DNA from: Dromiciops gliroides
Taxonomy: Eukaryota; Chordata; Mammalia; Microbiotheria; Microbiotheriidae
DNA: 64,000 bases
Direction of reading: 5' to 3'
NCBI RefSeq assembly: GCF_019393635.1
Contig: NC_057866.1
Location: forward strand, 3,746,223 to 3,810,222
Shown here: piece after piece, positions 23,406 to 35,104 of the stretch
Position numbering within the stretch: the first letter of the stretch is position 1
Layout of the letters: each line of letters begins with the position of its first letter
Notes under the pieces: model-generated
Database searches by the model: none
What the model saw: only the letters and a program-made list of their open reading frames with translations
Told to the model about the DNA's origin: nothing
Translations under genes and position numbers: made by a program

Positions 23406-25190
23406 CAAGGATAAATGCTTTACAGATATCATCCCTTCATATTTAATTCACACCTGTGCCCTCTGTCTAAGTATATGCCTTTCAACTGCCTTAATATTGA
23501 GAAAGTTCTTATGAGTTGGAAGTATTATCTTCTCATGTAAGAATGTAAACAGTTTACCCTTTTAATGTCCTTCATGATTTCTTTTTCCTGTTTACCTTTT
23601 TATGCTTCTCTAGAGTCTTGTATTTGAAAGTCAAATTTTCTATTCAGTTCAGTTCTTTTCATCACAAATGCCTGAAAGTCCTCTTTTTCATTGAAGTCCC
23701 ATCCCCCCCTGAAAGATTATACTCAGTTTTGCTGGGTAGGTGATTTTAGGTTGTAGTCCCAGTTCCTTTGCCCTCTGGTCCTTTAATGTAGAAGCTGCTA
23801 GATGTTGTGTTATACTGACTGTAGCTCCACAGTATTTGAATTCCTTTTTCCTAGCTGCTTGCAATATTTTCTCCTTGACCTGGGATCTCTGGAATTTGGC
23901 TATAATATTCCTGGAAGTTTTCCTTTTGTGATCTCTTTCAGGAGGTGATTGGTGAATTCTTTCAATTTCTATTTTACCTTCTGCTTCTAGAATATCAGGG
24001 AAATCTCCCCTGACAATTTCTTGGAAGATGATGTCTAACCTCTTATTTTGGTCATGGTTTTCAGGTAGTCCAATGATTTTCAAATTATCTCTCCTGGATC
24101 TATTTTCCAGGTCAGCTGTTTTTGCAAGGAGATATTTCATATTGCCCTCTTTTTAAAAAAATCCATTTGGATTTGCTTTACTGTGTCTTGGTTTCTCATA
24201 AAGTCACTAGCTTCCATTTGTCCAATCCTAATTCTTAGGCAATTATTTTCTTCAGAGAGCTTTTGTATCTCCTTTTGCATTTGGCTTTTCAAGACGTTCA
24301 CTTTTTTCTCATGACTTTCCTGCATCACTCTCATTTCTCTTTCCGTTCTTTCTTCCACCTCTCTAAACCCTCTATCTCTCCTTCTTTCTCTTCAAAGTCC
24401 TTTTTGAATGCTTCTATGGCCTGAGACCAATTCATATATTTTTTTAGAAGCTTTGGATGTAGGAGCTTTAATTTTGTTATTATCTTCTTCTGAGGGTATA
24501 TTCTGGTCTACCTTGCCCCCAAAGAAGTTTTTGATGGTCTGCTGTTTTCTCTTCTCACTCATCTTGACTGCCTATTTCTTGGCTTTTTAACTCCTTCTTA
24601 AAGTGTAGCTCTGCTTCCAGGACACACTGTTCCTAGCTACAGCTTGTCCCAGGGGTGATTGGGCTTGTTCTCAGTTTGCCCGGCCTGTGAGTAACCACAG
24701 CCTGTTTTCTCTTTGACCCAGAAACAGAAATCTGATTGAAATCTGATTCTCTATGGTTGGAAGCTTGGCATGCCTGTGCCCCTCCACCACTGGCTGTCCC
24801 TCAAGTTTGCTTGCCCCACCCTGCCCCACTTCCAGAAGAGACTGCAGTTCTTCCCCCCAACCATTGGACTGCCTTACTGGTCCTCAAGCCAAGCTTCAGA
24901 AGAAGCAGCTGAAGATTCTGAGGCTGTTCCTGCTCAGAGCATGCTCCTCTCTCAGCTTGAACAGCAGGTGATCCCAGTCACCTAATTAAGCTGTCTTTGG
25001 CTGGAAAAGAGTATCATTCTGTTCTTATGTGGGTTATGCTGTTCCAAGAGTTGTTTATGGTATTATTTTTGGAGTTAAGTGGATGGGTTTGTCAGGAGCT
25101 GGGAGAGTCTCAGCCTTTCCTCCATTATCTTCAGTTAATCAAAACTTGCAGGAGGAATGACCTTGAGCTTTGAATAATAAAAGTTAATGA

Positions 25191-25351
25191 GGGGGCAGCT
25201 AGGTAGCACAGTGGATAAAGTACTGGCCCTGGATTCAGGAGTACCTGAGTTCAAATCCAACCTCAGACACTTGATACTTACTAACTGTGTGACCCTGGGC
25301 AAGTCACTTAACCCCCATTGCCCTGCAAACAAAAAACACAACCAAAAAAAA
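25191..25351 (+). mobile_element. tRNA-derived SINE (WSINE1 type)
   Basis: The target duplication AATAAAAGTTAATGA is at 25176-25190 and 25352-25366. It split the repeated block that begins at 25131. Confidence 0.96.
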
Positions 25352-25419
25352 AATAAAAGTTAATGAAAAGAAATTTAAAAAGCAAAAAAAAAATTCCATC
25401 ATCACATAAGAGGTAAAGG

Positions 25420-25620
25420 TGAGGATGGAATATATTCCAGGCATTGAGGACAGGGAGTGAGAAGGCATCCAGGTAGGAAATAGAACATCCCCCATCAGTA
25501 GTAGAAAGAAGGTCAGCCTAGCTTGGGTGTACAGAATGGGGGAGAAGAGATTTATAATGAGGTTGGGTGGGTTGGTTGGGGCTAGGATGGAAATGGCTTT
25601 CAAAAACAGAGTAAATTGCA
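25420..25620 (+). mobile_element. Ancient interspersed repeat fragment
   Basis: It carries GAATATATTCCAGGCATTGAGGA, then AGAAGGCATCCAGGTAGG. This looks like a distal part of the family at 18856-19390. Confidence 0.5.
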
Positions 25621-25985
25621 AAGAATTACACTTTAGTCTGAGAAATTAAAATTAATTCTACTTTGTAATTGTATTGATTTATTATATTGAGCTATATTGT
25701 ATTGATTTCACATTGTAATTGATTCTGTATCTGCTTAAGTTCCCTTTCTATGTTTTTGAGTTGAGCTCAGGGATTAATATTTCCCTCTGAGTTAGTTTAA
25801 AGTTATAGTTAAAAAAAGTTGTTCTCTCTCATATTGGAAGCACTGGGATACTTCCAGGGTATCTGTTTGTTATCTTTAAGCCCCCATGAGTTAACTTGGT
25901 ACCATCCTCAAATGATATGACCTGTCCTTATGCAGCTGGGGAGCGTGGTTAATCTCTTCTAAGGAGACAGCAAAACTGATAGTAT
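25621..25985. other. No recognised feature
   Basis: AT-rich, with no open frame or repeat that I can name. Confidence 0.5.
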
Positions 25986-26448
25986 TTTTTCTTTTTAAAT
26001 AAAATAAAACAATAATATTTTATTATTTTCCAGTTACATGTAAAGATAGCTTTCAACATTTTGGGGGGGGGTGGGGCAGGGCAATGAGGGTTAAGTGACT
26101 TTCCTAGGGTTACACAGCTAGTAAGTGTCAAGTGTCTGAGCCCAGATTTGAACTCAGGTACTCCTGAATCCAGGGCTAGTGTTTTATTCACTGTGCCACC
26201 TAGCTACCCCCAACATTTGTTTTTATAAGATTTTGAGTTCCAAATTTTTCTCCCTCTCTCCCTTTCCTTCCCCCTCCCCAAGACAGAAAGAAATCTGATA
26301 TAGGTTATGTATATATAATCACATTAAACATATTTCTGCATTAGTCCTGTTGTGAAAGAATCAGAACAAAAGGGAAAAACCTCAAAAAAGAAAAAACAAA
26401 CAAAAGTAGAAACAGTATGCTTTGATCTACATTCAGATTCCACAGGTT
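25986..26448 (-). mobile_element. L1 3'-end fragment with a SINE inside
   Basis: Antisense L1 3' end: the TCCAGTTACATGTAAAGATAG block, then TTTTTCTCCCTCTCTCCC and CACATTAAACATATTTCTGCA. A SINE interrupts it at 26062-26210. Confidence 0.9.
26062..26210 (-). mobile_element. tRNA-derived SINE (WSINE1 type)
   Basis: Antisense copy flanked by CAACATTT at 26054-26061 and 26211-26218. Confidence 0.95.
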
Positions 26449-26654
26449 TTATTAGATAACTCCCATGTCTCTTCCAAACTTAAGATTGGGTTAAGATTGT
26501 GTATCACCCCCTCCAGATTGGAACTTTCCTCACTATCTGGGGCATGTTTACCCTTCCTAATTTGCCCTAAGTGGCTGAGCACTTGATAAATTCCATTTCC
26601 TTGAATTCTAGGATTTTGGTGTAACCTGAATCTTGAGACCCATTGGTTTGGGAT

Positions 26655-29600
26655 TGTTAAGGGCTAAAATTCTAGCTAAACTGTCTAAAATATCTAATGA
26701 GTGGTTGCCAATAAATTATAAGCTTTAGCAAGAGTTAGACTTTTAAGTATTTATTAAAGAGAATAAGAATTTGATAAAGAGAGAGAAAAAGGCCTAGATT
26801 TCTATCTATTAAAGGGAGAGAGCATTTCTAGCTCCACTCTCCACCAGCGTCCTCAGGAAAGAGAGCCGAGACAGAGTGCTAGTCCTTCCTTCTTCCTCCC
26901 ACTACCCAACGTCACTTCCTGATGCCAAGAAAAGACTCCTGGTCTTGCCCTCAAAGACCTTCCCTTCATGGGTGAACTCTTCTACAGTAAGTCTCCAGCA
27001 GGTGGTGTCATTCCAATCGTTACAGTTCCCTGCTTTGTTTCCTCAAGGAAACGGAATGTTTCCTTGATGAAACAGTCAAAATAACAGAATATAATAACCT
27101 ATGCTAACTAACAATATAGAAAAGGAGAGAGAGAGGAAAGTTTTGTCCAGAGGGGCGAATTTTTTGTCCTCATGAACCTACACTTTGACATTGGTCTTTC
27201 AAAGGAAGGGCCTCTGCAGAGAATACATGTTACAGATGGTGTATATTATATAACAGAAGAGAAAAGAGAAAAAAAAAACAACAAAAACAAAACAAAACTG
27301 TTCATTTAAAGTCTCTGAAGTCTTTTCTCAGATGTCCTCTAGGTGTAGTCGTGGAATGGAAGTCTTTTCAGGGGTTGATGTGTGGATGCTGGTAATCAGC
27401 CAGGAAAATTTCCTACAGAATTGAGCTTAAAACAACTTTAAAATAGCTTTGTCAATAATCAATCAACAATGAAAGTTCTCAAAAACATGTCTAAGGGAAT
27501 ACAGAATCTTAGTTGTTAACACATGAAACATACAATAAAACAAAAATTGAACCATTCTTTAAAATTATATTATTTTTATAGTCCCCCCTTATGGAGAGTA
27601 ATTGAGAAGACAATTGCCGCGATATTAATTTTTAAAAATAATTTTTATCTTTGTTTCATCACTTTTTGCATCATCTGACTAATTATCCTCATGCCATTAT
27701 GAGAAATTAGAAAATCTAATATAATTGGTAACAGGTGTCAAGGCCAAATTCAACACTGTATTTATCATGACACCTGAGATAATTATGGGGGTTACCATAA
27801 AAGAACAGAGAAATGATGGGATATGAGCATTCCCACACTTGAGCAATATGTACTGCCCATGCAGTATGCCAGGCTTAAAATAGGTGGATGGAATATATGT
27901 CCATGCCACCAAACATATTGGAGGAAACTGAGTCAGACTTAATCAGATGCATGGGATTGAGATGTCCATGGCATCAGGCATATAGGAGGGAGCATAGAAG
28001 CCAGGTGTAGAAGTGAGATGGGTCAGATCAAAACTTCCAGCCATCTGTACAATACTGTGGGGAAAAATAAAATAAAATATTAAACCAAGAGAATCCAACC
28101 TCAGCATTTGTCAAAAGCCGTTCCCTCGGCCATACCTTGACTTCATGCATGTCTCCCCTCATGTGACAGTTCAGTGTCTGCTCTTGCATGTATTCCTCTT
28201 GTGATTGGCTGGCACCTTGGCCAACTGGCATCTGATAACTCAGAATAAAGGCAATTAATGTCTTAAATGATAAGTTCCCATAATCCAAGTCTCATATGGA
28301 TTTAAAAATTGAGGATAATAAATGATTGCAAAAAATGTGAATACATCTTGACTCAGAACACAATATATAATTATGCAACAATTTCAAATAATACCCCTTT
28401 TTTTACTTGGTATACAATTACTTTTGTGAAAAATCAGAACATATTTAAATACAAGTTAAAGCACAACAGAATCCCAAAGAAAACTTTTTTTGAAAAAAGA
28501 AAACTTTTACAAACATTCCCCTCTTTTTTTGTTTTTTTTTTGAATATGCTTATCAAAAATAATACTTCTAGAATCAATTTATACTTGCCATGGCAACCAA
28601 TTTGCCAGGGAAATGCTTTAAAGAGTTTGATCAAATAATCAGTTGAGGAAAAAAAATAACAAAAACAAACAACTCAGAATATGGGAGCACAATACTCCTA
28701 GAATTAACATTGTATTATGAAATCAAAACCATCTTGCAATTTTTCAAAATTAGATAGATAAACGAATAGAAGAAAATACACATGGAACAATAAAAGACAA
28801 TGAAATTCAAACTAAGGAAGTCTAAATGAATGTGAATTTAATATTAATAAGAGTATTACAAAATATAAACTTGATCACATGACTATAAAAAGCTTTTACA
28901 AATATTCTCCTTGTTTTAAAAACTAAGTATAAAACACAATCTCAAAAGCCTGAAAATCTCTATGAAAATAAACCCATACCATTAATTTAAAAATGTATAT
29001 ATAATAGCATAGAAATCCTATGTAACCTCTGAACTGATACTATTATTCTGAATGAATTCAGAACACTTTTGATTCTGATATCTAAAATCCCCAATACTCA
29101 TATCAATACCTTGCTGCTTACTTCTACATTTCTGTAAAATATATACCCTTCCATGGCAAAAGAAGAGGAGTCTTGAACTATGTTGATGATTATCATTCTT
29201 ATTCAGCTTAAGTTTTTCTTCTTTAACCCCTCTATATTGTCTGTCAGTCTTTTCACCATACAAATGCTTTATAAGATTACTAATTAAAGACAAAAGAAGG
29301 TTAGCAAAATTATGAACAAAATGAGCATATCTGGAATTTAAAGGGTTTTCTAAGGTTGTCTCAGAAGCACAGCCAGGCTGGGGAAGGGCTGAGCCTGAAG
29401 CTGCAAATGTAGTTAGAGAAAGTTGAGCATGCGCATCAGATCTCTGGACTTCCCAGGCAGGGGAAGCAATGGGCTTGGCCATGGGAGGAGTAGAGGGTGG
29501 GGTTTGGAGAGGAGGGGAGGGACCAGAGCAATTTGAATCAGACTTGATTTTGAACTCAGGCCTGGATTCCTCTTCCCCCACTTTGCCTCCAGGTGCTAGG

Positions 29601-30400
29601 GGATTAAAAGCTTCTAGAGGGTGGGTCATTGCCTCCAGGCATGCAAAATTAGAGCAACAATTAGTGTTAGAACTGGGAAAAGCTGCCGGAATCTCCAGGT
29701 TTCTCTGAAAAAGCATGGTTGGGAGAGGGGGAGATATTTCCTGGTGTGAGTAAGTTGCTGGCTCTTTTAACAAAAATAAAAAGAAAAATAGAAAATCCAC
29801 AAAAACAAAGCATTAACATGATCTTATCTCCCATTTGTCTGGTTAAACAGACTAAAATCAAAAATAGGGTAATTAGGGAGTTTAAAAGGTCCATTTGAAA
29901 AAATTTAAGGGGAAAACACAGCCAGTATGCCAGTACTTAGTTAAAGGGAGAGGGTAGGGGAAATTTCTTACCCAACCAGAAGATCAGAAGACTGAGGTTT
30001 AGCTTTCCTCTTCGTGGTCAGCCATCTGTTAAGGGCTAAAATTCTAGCTAAACTGTCTAAAATATCTAATGAGTGGTTGCCAATAAATTATAAGCTTTAG
30101 CAAGAGTTAGACTTTTAAGCATTTATTAAGGAGAATAAGAATTTGGTAAAGAGAGAGAGAAAGGCCTAGATTTCTATCTATTAAAGGGAGAGAGCATTTC
30201 TAGCTCCACTCTCCACCAGCGTCCTCAGGAAAGAGAGCCCGAGACAGAGTGCTAGTCCCTTCCTTCTTCCTCCCACTACCCAATGTCACTTCCTGATGCC
30301 AAAGAAAAGACTCCTGGTCTTGCCCTCAAAGACCTTCCCTTCATGGGTGGAACTCTTCTACAGTAAGTCTCCAGCAGGTGGCATCATTCCAATTGTTACA
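26655..30400 (-). mobile_element. Compact two-LTR provirus (family A), no recognisable pol
   Basis: A 3746-bp element flanked by the 4-bp duplication GGAT (26651-26654 and 30401-30404). The 3' LTR is 26655-27024 and the 5' LTR 30027-30400; on the minus strand both run TGTAAC...CTTAACA. By eye they differ by only a few percent, so the insertion is fairly young. Just inside the 5' LTR, TGGCTGACCACGAAG resembles a primer site for tRNA-Arg. A purine-rich tract (AAAGCAGGGAAC) adjoins the 3' LTR. A GGGTAAGAAA splice-donor-like site is near 29968. The interior has a gag-leader-like reading frame (29018-29800) and about 1.2 kb of env-end-like sequence, but no protease, reverse transcriptase or integrase. 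It is either internally deleted or a non-autonomous family; related copies are at 37570-47449 and 62518-64000. Confidence 0.85.
29018..29800 (-). other. Open frame of unknown function inside the family A provirus
   Basis: About 260 codons; the frame begins at a GTG codon. It has a hydrophobic N-terminal stretch, a proline- and serine-rich middle with FACLEAMTHP and RPEFKIKSDSNC, then SRYAHFVHNFANLLLSL and a C-terminal part with KCRSKQQGI and MSIGDFRY. The same order of blocks occurs on the plus strand at 37806-38559 in the related fossil, where a matrix-like gag segment (WLENGSFDYLTLKNLQ) lies upstream. The middle resembles the variable gag region between matrix and capsid. The C-terminal block is not a family I recognise. 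Confidence 0.5.
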
Positions 30401-30404
30401 GGAT

Positions 30405-31156
30405 TCTGTCCTTATGGTGGAGATCAATGCCTTGCACCTGCATGGAGAGAGAGGAGAGGTTCACCCTCTTCAAGCTCTTGAGTCTTCTTCAAGTTTTTGA
30501 ATCTCCATCATATCTCTGCAATTGCTTTCTGGTGCTTCTGGTTTCTACCTTATAGAGAGAAAATGGAAGATGCCAATCCCACTTCAGGTTCTCGAAGGAA
30601 AAGACTCAGGTTCTTGAAGAAGCCAACATCAGAGAAGCTGACAGTCTCCATCATGTTCTTATCCCTAGCTTGCTACACTAGATATTTCAGGGAACTTCCC
30701 ATTTGGGTGAAATTTTGGTTAAAGTGGGTTACCTCATTCTGAATGGGACAACTCTTTCTCTCTGGATTTGGTATATATTTTCCTATGTGTACTTTTTTTT
30801 TTTTTGCGGGGCAATGAGGATTAAGTGACTTGCCCAGGCTCACACAGCTAGTAAGTGTCAAGTGTCTGAGGTTGAGTTTGAACTCAGGTACTCCTGAATC
30901 CAGGGCCGGTGCTTTATCCACTGCACCACCTAGTTGCCCGCCATGTGTACTTTTGAAACATTTCTGTTTGGCTATGAACATGGATAAATATTTCTTTTTG
31001 CTTTGGCTACCTACTATGTGTGATCATTGTGGAACTGAAATCTGGCAGAAGACGGATCAAGCCTTGAATAGAAAGTTTGGGGTCCTTCTTTCCCCTTAAA
31101 GAAACCATGATCAGATATTAGCCTGAGCCAATAAGCACATGTCCTAGATTAATAAT
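30405..31156. other. Unrecognised DNA with one SINE
   Basis: The flank of the provirus shows no gene; the only identified feature is the SINE at 30797-30942. Confidence 0.5.
30797..30942 (-). mobile_element. tRNA-derived SINE (WSINE1 type)
   Basis: The target duplication ATGTGTACTTTT is at 30785-30796 and 30943-30954. Confidence 0.96.
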
Positions 31157-31809
31157 TGTGGTAAAATTATTTGTGGTAAAGATTAATATTGCAGTTTTAG
31201 CTGACTCATTTGGGAGGGGCCACACCTGGTCCACCCTGAGGTTACGCATGCTACTGAGGTCAGAAGGAGAACTCTCCATAGGAAGCTTTTGAAGGACCTC
31301 CCCTTTTGGGGGAGGAAAGATTGAACGCTCCCTGAAGGGAGGTGGAGGCCTCTCCCTGAATGCAATCTCTTGGCCTTGGCCCTTGTGGTGGTGGTGGTGC
31401 GTGTTCATTCTCAGTCTCGGTTGACTGTTTTTCCTTGGTGGCTCGAGCAACTGAGGATTGTCCAGGTGTTGGTGAGTTAAGTACGGAAAGCCCTAAATTC
31501 CTTTGACTGGGGATTGCATAGGCTAAGTTTAGAGTTAAGAGTATTTATCTGTATTTCTATTTTCCTATTTCCTTGTCTTTGATTTTTATTAGTTTCACCT
31601 TTGTTGTTTAATTAATTCCCAAGTAATAAAATCTAATCCTTTTGTGAATTAAAGCTTAGAGGCTCCTTTCTTATTGGCCTGGGAGAAATATCTAAAAAGG
31701 GCAGTTCAGAGGGGAGGGTGAACCTAAAAGGTCCCTCATATTTCTGGGACCCCGATATTAAGGTGAGTCACCTAAATAATGCTCTGTGTATCAAATTTTG
31801 GCCCTCACA
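31157..31809 (+). mobile_element. Solo LTR (family D)
   Basis: A 653-bp unit, TGTGG...CTCACA, flanked by TAAT (31153-31156 and 31810-31813), with AATAAAATCTAATCC near 31625. Second copy of the LTR at 6878-7516; both share CTCCTTTCTTATTGGCCTGG. Confidence 0.93.
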
Positions 31810-31813
31810 TAAT

Positions 31814-32286
31814 ATATAAGGGAGTACATGGATATAATTCTAGCCTGGTACCCTTTCTTTCTGAGGACAGCAGAGGGGCCAAGCTTCCTGGCAGCAAATA
31901 AAGTCTCCCTTAGAGAAGGGTGGGAAGAGAAGGGATGCACAGGACTAACTGTAAGAGATCTAGGAAATTATCCAGTCCAGTCCCTTCATTTATAGGCAGG
32001 CCTTTATTATATTTGCAACACCAGCATAGCTTTGACCTTTCCTTGAGAACTTACAAAGTATACTCTCTTTCAAGTGAAAATGTGGAATCCTGTCAAACAG
32101 GCAAGTTATTTACTCAGTAAACTTGGTTTGAACACCTACTGTGTATACAGCCTTGTGATGGCTCCTAACTGCTGCTTCTAGTGTAATCATGAAGTTACCT
32201 TTCTTGATGGCTTCTGAGTCAGAATGGAGTGTACATATGAAAGACAGAGGAGGGGGAGGGGCAGAGAAATCGGGAGATGGGGAGGG

Positions 32287-32335
<49 letters not shown>

Positions 32336-32974
32336 ATTTAGTGCTTTCTGGCTTGAATTGGCATTAGAAAGAGCACACTGTGGTTGCTCTCAGAAATGGT
32401 CCCATCATAAAACTAAGTAAATTGCTTTGCAAACTTTCTGGTTAGTTACAGTTATTATTCTGTGCTGAAAAAAGTTTACTAACTTTTAACAAAATGCTTT
32501 TCAGAAACCCTGTTTATGCAGGAATATCTTTCTGTAAAATTTCCTGACCTCTCTCTAGTCTCTATCCTCTTGCTAGCTGCTCCCTGGGCCTCTCCTCCAG
32601 GGTCAAACATTCCCCATTTAGGTCCAGATTTCTAAATTAGTTGTGTTGCTCTTGTGCTCCCCTTGCTGTCAGGGTCCATTGGAACCATACAAAACATAGG
32701 GGACATGCTGATGGCTTGGGAAATTTATTGATCACCTCTCAGGGCAGCCAAAGCCAATGCTGAATGGACTTGCTGCACATGCAGAGCTCATGTCCAAGTC
32801 TCCTCTAGGATATGCAACATTGACATGAAAATAGATGATTTGTTTCATTTCCCATTGATGGGCCCTTCCCCTCCAAGTCAGATGAGATAACACTAGTAAA
32901 TCTCTTAGTACAGTGTTTGGTGTAGAGTAGGCACTATTGAAATGAATCATTCCCTTTGCCTTCTGTTTTCCTCC
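31814..32974. other. Unique DNA with a (GA)n microsatellite
   Basis: No gene seen. An uninterrupted GA array occupies 32289-32332. An old-repeat fragment (AGGAAATTATCCAGTCCAG) is near 31960. Confidence 0.6.
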
Positions 32975-33715
32975 TGAAATGAATGAGAAGCATAAGTAAT
33001 TAACAATCAACTTATTAATTGGGCTAACTTATTAAATAAATTGATGGGCAGTGGGCAACCATGGAGGTCCCTGAAAGCTTAAATACCTTTGGAAAGGAGG
33101 TGTCCCTGACAGATGAAAACCAACCCTGATTGGTGAATATTTTAATGAGGAAGTGGGCTAAAAGTCTTCAGTTCCTTCTGCTGAAAACTTGGCTTGATCA
33201 TGACACTCAACTGCCTCCTGTAATCTGGACAAAGGAATCCATCTCTACCCAGACCATTCTGTTTTTCTCCTTCATAAACTGGGTTACCCTAAATTCTAAC
33301 GGAAGGTCTGCAAGGGTATAGATTCACTTTCTAAGAGCAAGAATTCACCTAGATTAAAATCTGTTCATAAAATCTTCTAGTTGGGTTGGGTCCTGCCCAA
33401 AATGGAGAAGCATGTAGCCAGAGGATTTGGGCAATGTCCTTCAGAGACTGATTGGTCTACAGGGGTTGGTCCCTGAATGAGGAAATAAAGGGAAAAAAAT
33501 CTCAATCTTTTTTTTGGGGGGGAGGGCAATGAGGGTTAAGTGACTTTCCCAGGGTCATACAGATATTAAGTGTCAAGTGTCTGAGGCTGGATTTGAACTC
33601 AGACCCTCCTGAATCCAGGAGCAGTGCTTTATCCACTGTGCCACCTAGCTGCCCCAAAAATCTCAATCTTAATTAAGTAATTGGTTATTAATATGATAGA
33701 AAAATAATCATTTCT
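32975..33715 (+). mobile_element. Small non-autonomous DNA transposon with terminal inverted repeats, SINE inside
   Basis: Its left end (GTAATTAACAATCAAC) is close to an inverted copy of its right end (AATTGGTTATTAATATGA). After subtracting the SINE the unit is about 590 bases. A second copy lies in reverse orientation at about 53640-54335 and shares GGATTTGGGCAATGTCC-like and ACCTTTGGAAAGGAGG-like blocks. No transposase frame is present. The superfamily is not determined, and exact ends and the target duplication are unclear. Confidence 0.6.
33510..33655 (-). mobile_element. tRNA-derived SINE (WSINE1 type) inside the DNA transposon
   Basis: The target duplication AAAAATCTCAATCTT is at 33495-33509 and 33656-33670. 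Confidence 0.96.
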
Positions 33716-34809
33716 TTCACTCCCAATGAGCCTGAGCACTAGGAGTCCAGAGGAACTCTTCCAGTAGCTGTGAGTCTTTTATACCCCTAAAATGGTCAGA
33801 ACATTGGGACTCCTGAGATCTTGAGGCCTTAGTTTATCCTGCTAGCAGCAATGAAGGAAAAACCAAACTATAGAGTTTGGAGATAGAGATAGTGAGAGAA
33901 AGAAAAGAGACACAGAGAGACAAATAGATATAGGAGAGACAGAGACAGGACTGAAAGAGAGATAGAGAGACAGAGAGAGACAGATAGACAGACAAAGCCA
34001 GAGAGAGAGACAGAGACAGAGCTTGAGCTTGAATGAGGTCCATCAGAAAAGAGAGACTGGGGAATTCTTAACTCCAGGATGAAGATTCTAATTTAACATG
34101 AACTGAGCCATCACACCCAGAGTCAGTGCTGTCATGAGCTCCACAACACAACAGTGACTGACAGCCGCATCTCCACAAAACAAATAGAACTCTCAATGAG
34201 AATCCTAACCATAGAAATCATATAATTATTCACAGAAACACTACAGTGGAGTCTACCTGACATCTGTCCTAAGCCCAGAGGGTTCTGGTTGGGCAGGAGG
34301 GCAAGGACTCCTCACCTCTTTGGAGAGGGGGTGAGAAAGAGAAAGGGAGAAATGCTGTAAAGCCAAGGCTCCTATCCTGTCATATAACACCCCAACTATA
34401 CCATCCCCTTTATAGGTTCCTCATCAGGAACTAGGTCATGCAGAGTGAAAGAGAGATTAGCATAGAGAAAGTTGCAGTTTCAGAGACAGACCTGGAGAAA
34501 CAGAATGAAGTCAAGAGAGGATGCTGAGCCCCAGTCTTGATCTTTAGAGGCAGAGAAGTAGTTAGCTCAGCTCCTATGATGGGAGTAGGACAGATGAAGG
34601 AAGGGGAAAGGGAAGCATGGGTGAGTTGGAGTCTCCTCTGCTTAGGGCAGGGGGAGGGGGAGGAGGCCTGAAGGAACATTGTGCATCAAGCCTGAGAGAA
34701 GAAGACAAAGTGGGGGAACTTGACCCCTGATTCTATGCCTTCATTTACAGAGACTGAAAAGGAGAGGAAAGGGAGACATGGGGCCTTTCTCTTCCTTTCC
34801 TCTCTATGA
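33716..34809. other. Purine-rich DNA downstream of the MRGPR pseudogene
   Basis: GAGA/GACA-rich low-complexity sequence at 33870-34020. No gene or nameable repeat in the rest. Confidence 0.5.
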
Positions 34810-34914
34810 CAAGGACAGTGGCCATGTTTTGGAGTAGCCCTCCTCTGGACTGGTGACCCATGAGGCTCTGGACCTCGCTCCCTAGGTAAAGGAGCCTCCA
34901 GTCACCTAAGGGGT

Positions 34915-35100
34915 TCCAGAGTGCACTAGACCTGGAGTCAGGAAGGCCTGGGTTCAAATCCAGTCTCAGATACTTACTAGCTTTAGGACCCTGGGCAAGT
35001 CACTGAACCTCTGCCTGCTTCAATTTCCTCCCCTGTAAAATCAATAGCATGAGAGCACTTACCTCCCAGGGATACTTTGAGGATTAAATGAGATATTCTT
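34915..35100 (+). mobile_element. CORE-SINE (MAR1/MIR type)
   Basis: It has the tRNA head GACCTGGAGTCAGGAAGGCC and TTCAAATCCAGTCTCAGA, then the core CCTGTAAAATCAATAGCATGAG and GAGGATTAAATGAGAT. It is older than the MRGPR duplication because the copy at 51808-52015 sits at the same place. Confidence 0.85.
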
Positions 35101-35104
35101 AAAG

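Larger units (their letters stand above)
20693..25147 (-). mobile_element. LINE-1 (minus) with 17-bp target duplication, internally deleted and invaded
   Basis: TCAGTTAATCAAAACTT is present at 20693-20709 and 25131-25147, bounding the insertion. At the left is the poly-T and L1 3' end (20710 to about 20788). L1 3' sequence resumes at 21799 after a retroviral insert. Two SINEs lie at 22227-22401 and 22434-22609. Bases 22610-22860 again resemble an L1 3' region. Bases 22870-23640 resemble the inter-ORF region. ORF1 runs 24560 down to 23688, including DLENRSRRDNLKIIGLPE and RIHQSPPERDHKRK, with a coiled-coil-like N-terminal part at 24137-24358. The 5' end reads AAGATAATGGAGGAAAGGC. Nearly all of ORF2 is gone, so it cannot move. 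Confidence 0.85.

Noticed and set aside
32732-33010. A 92-codon minus-strand frame
   Set aside because: It runs into the end of the DNA transposon and shows no recognisable family.
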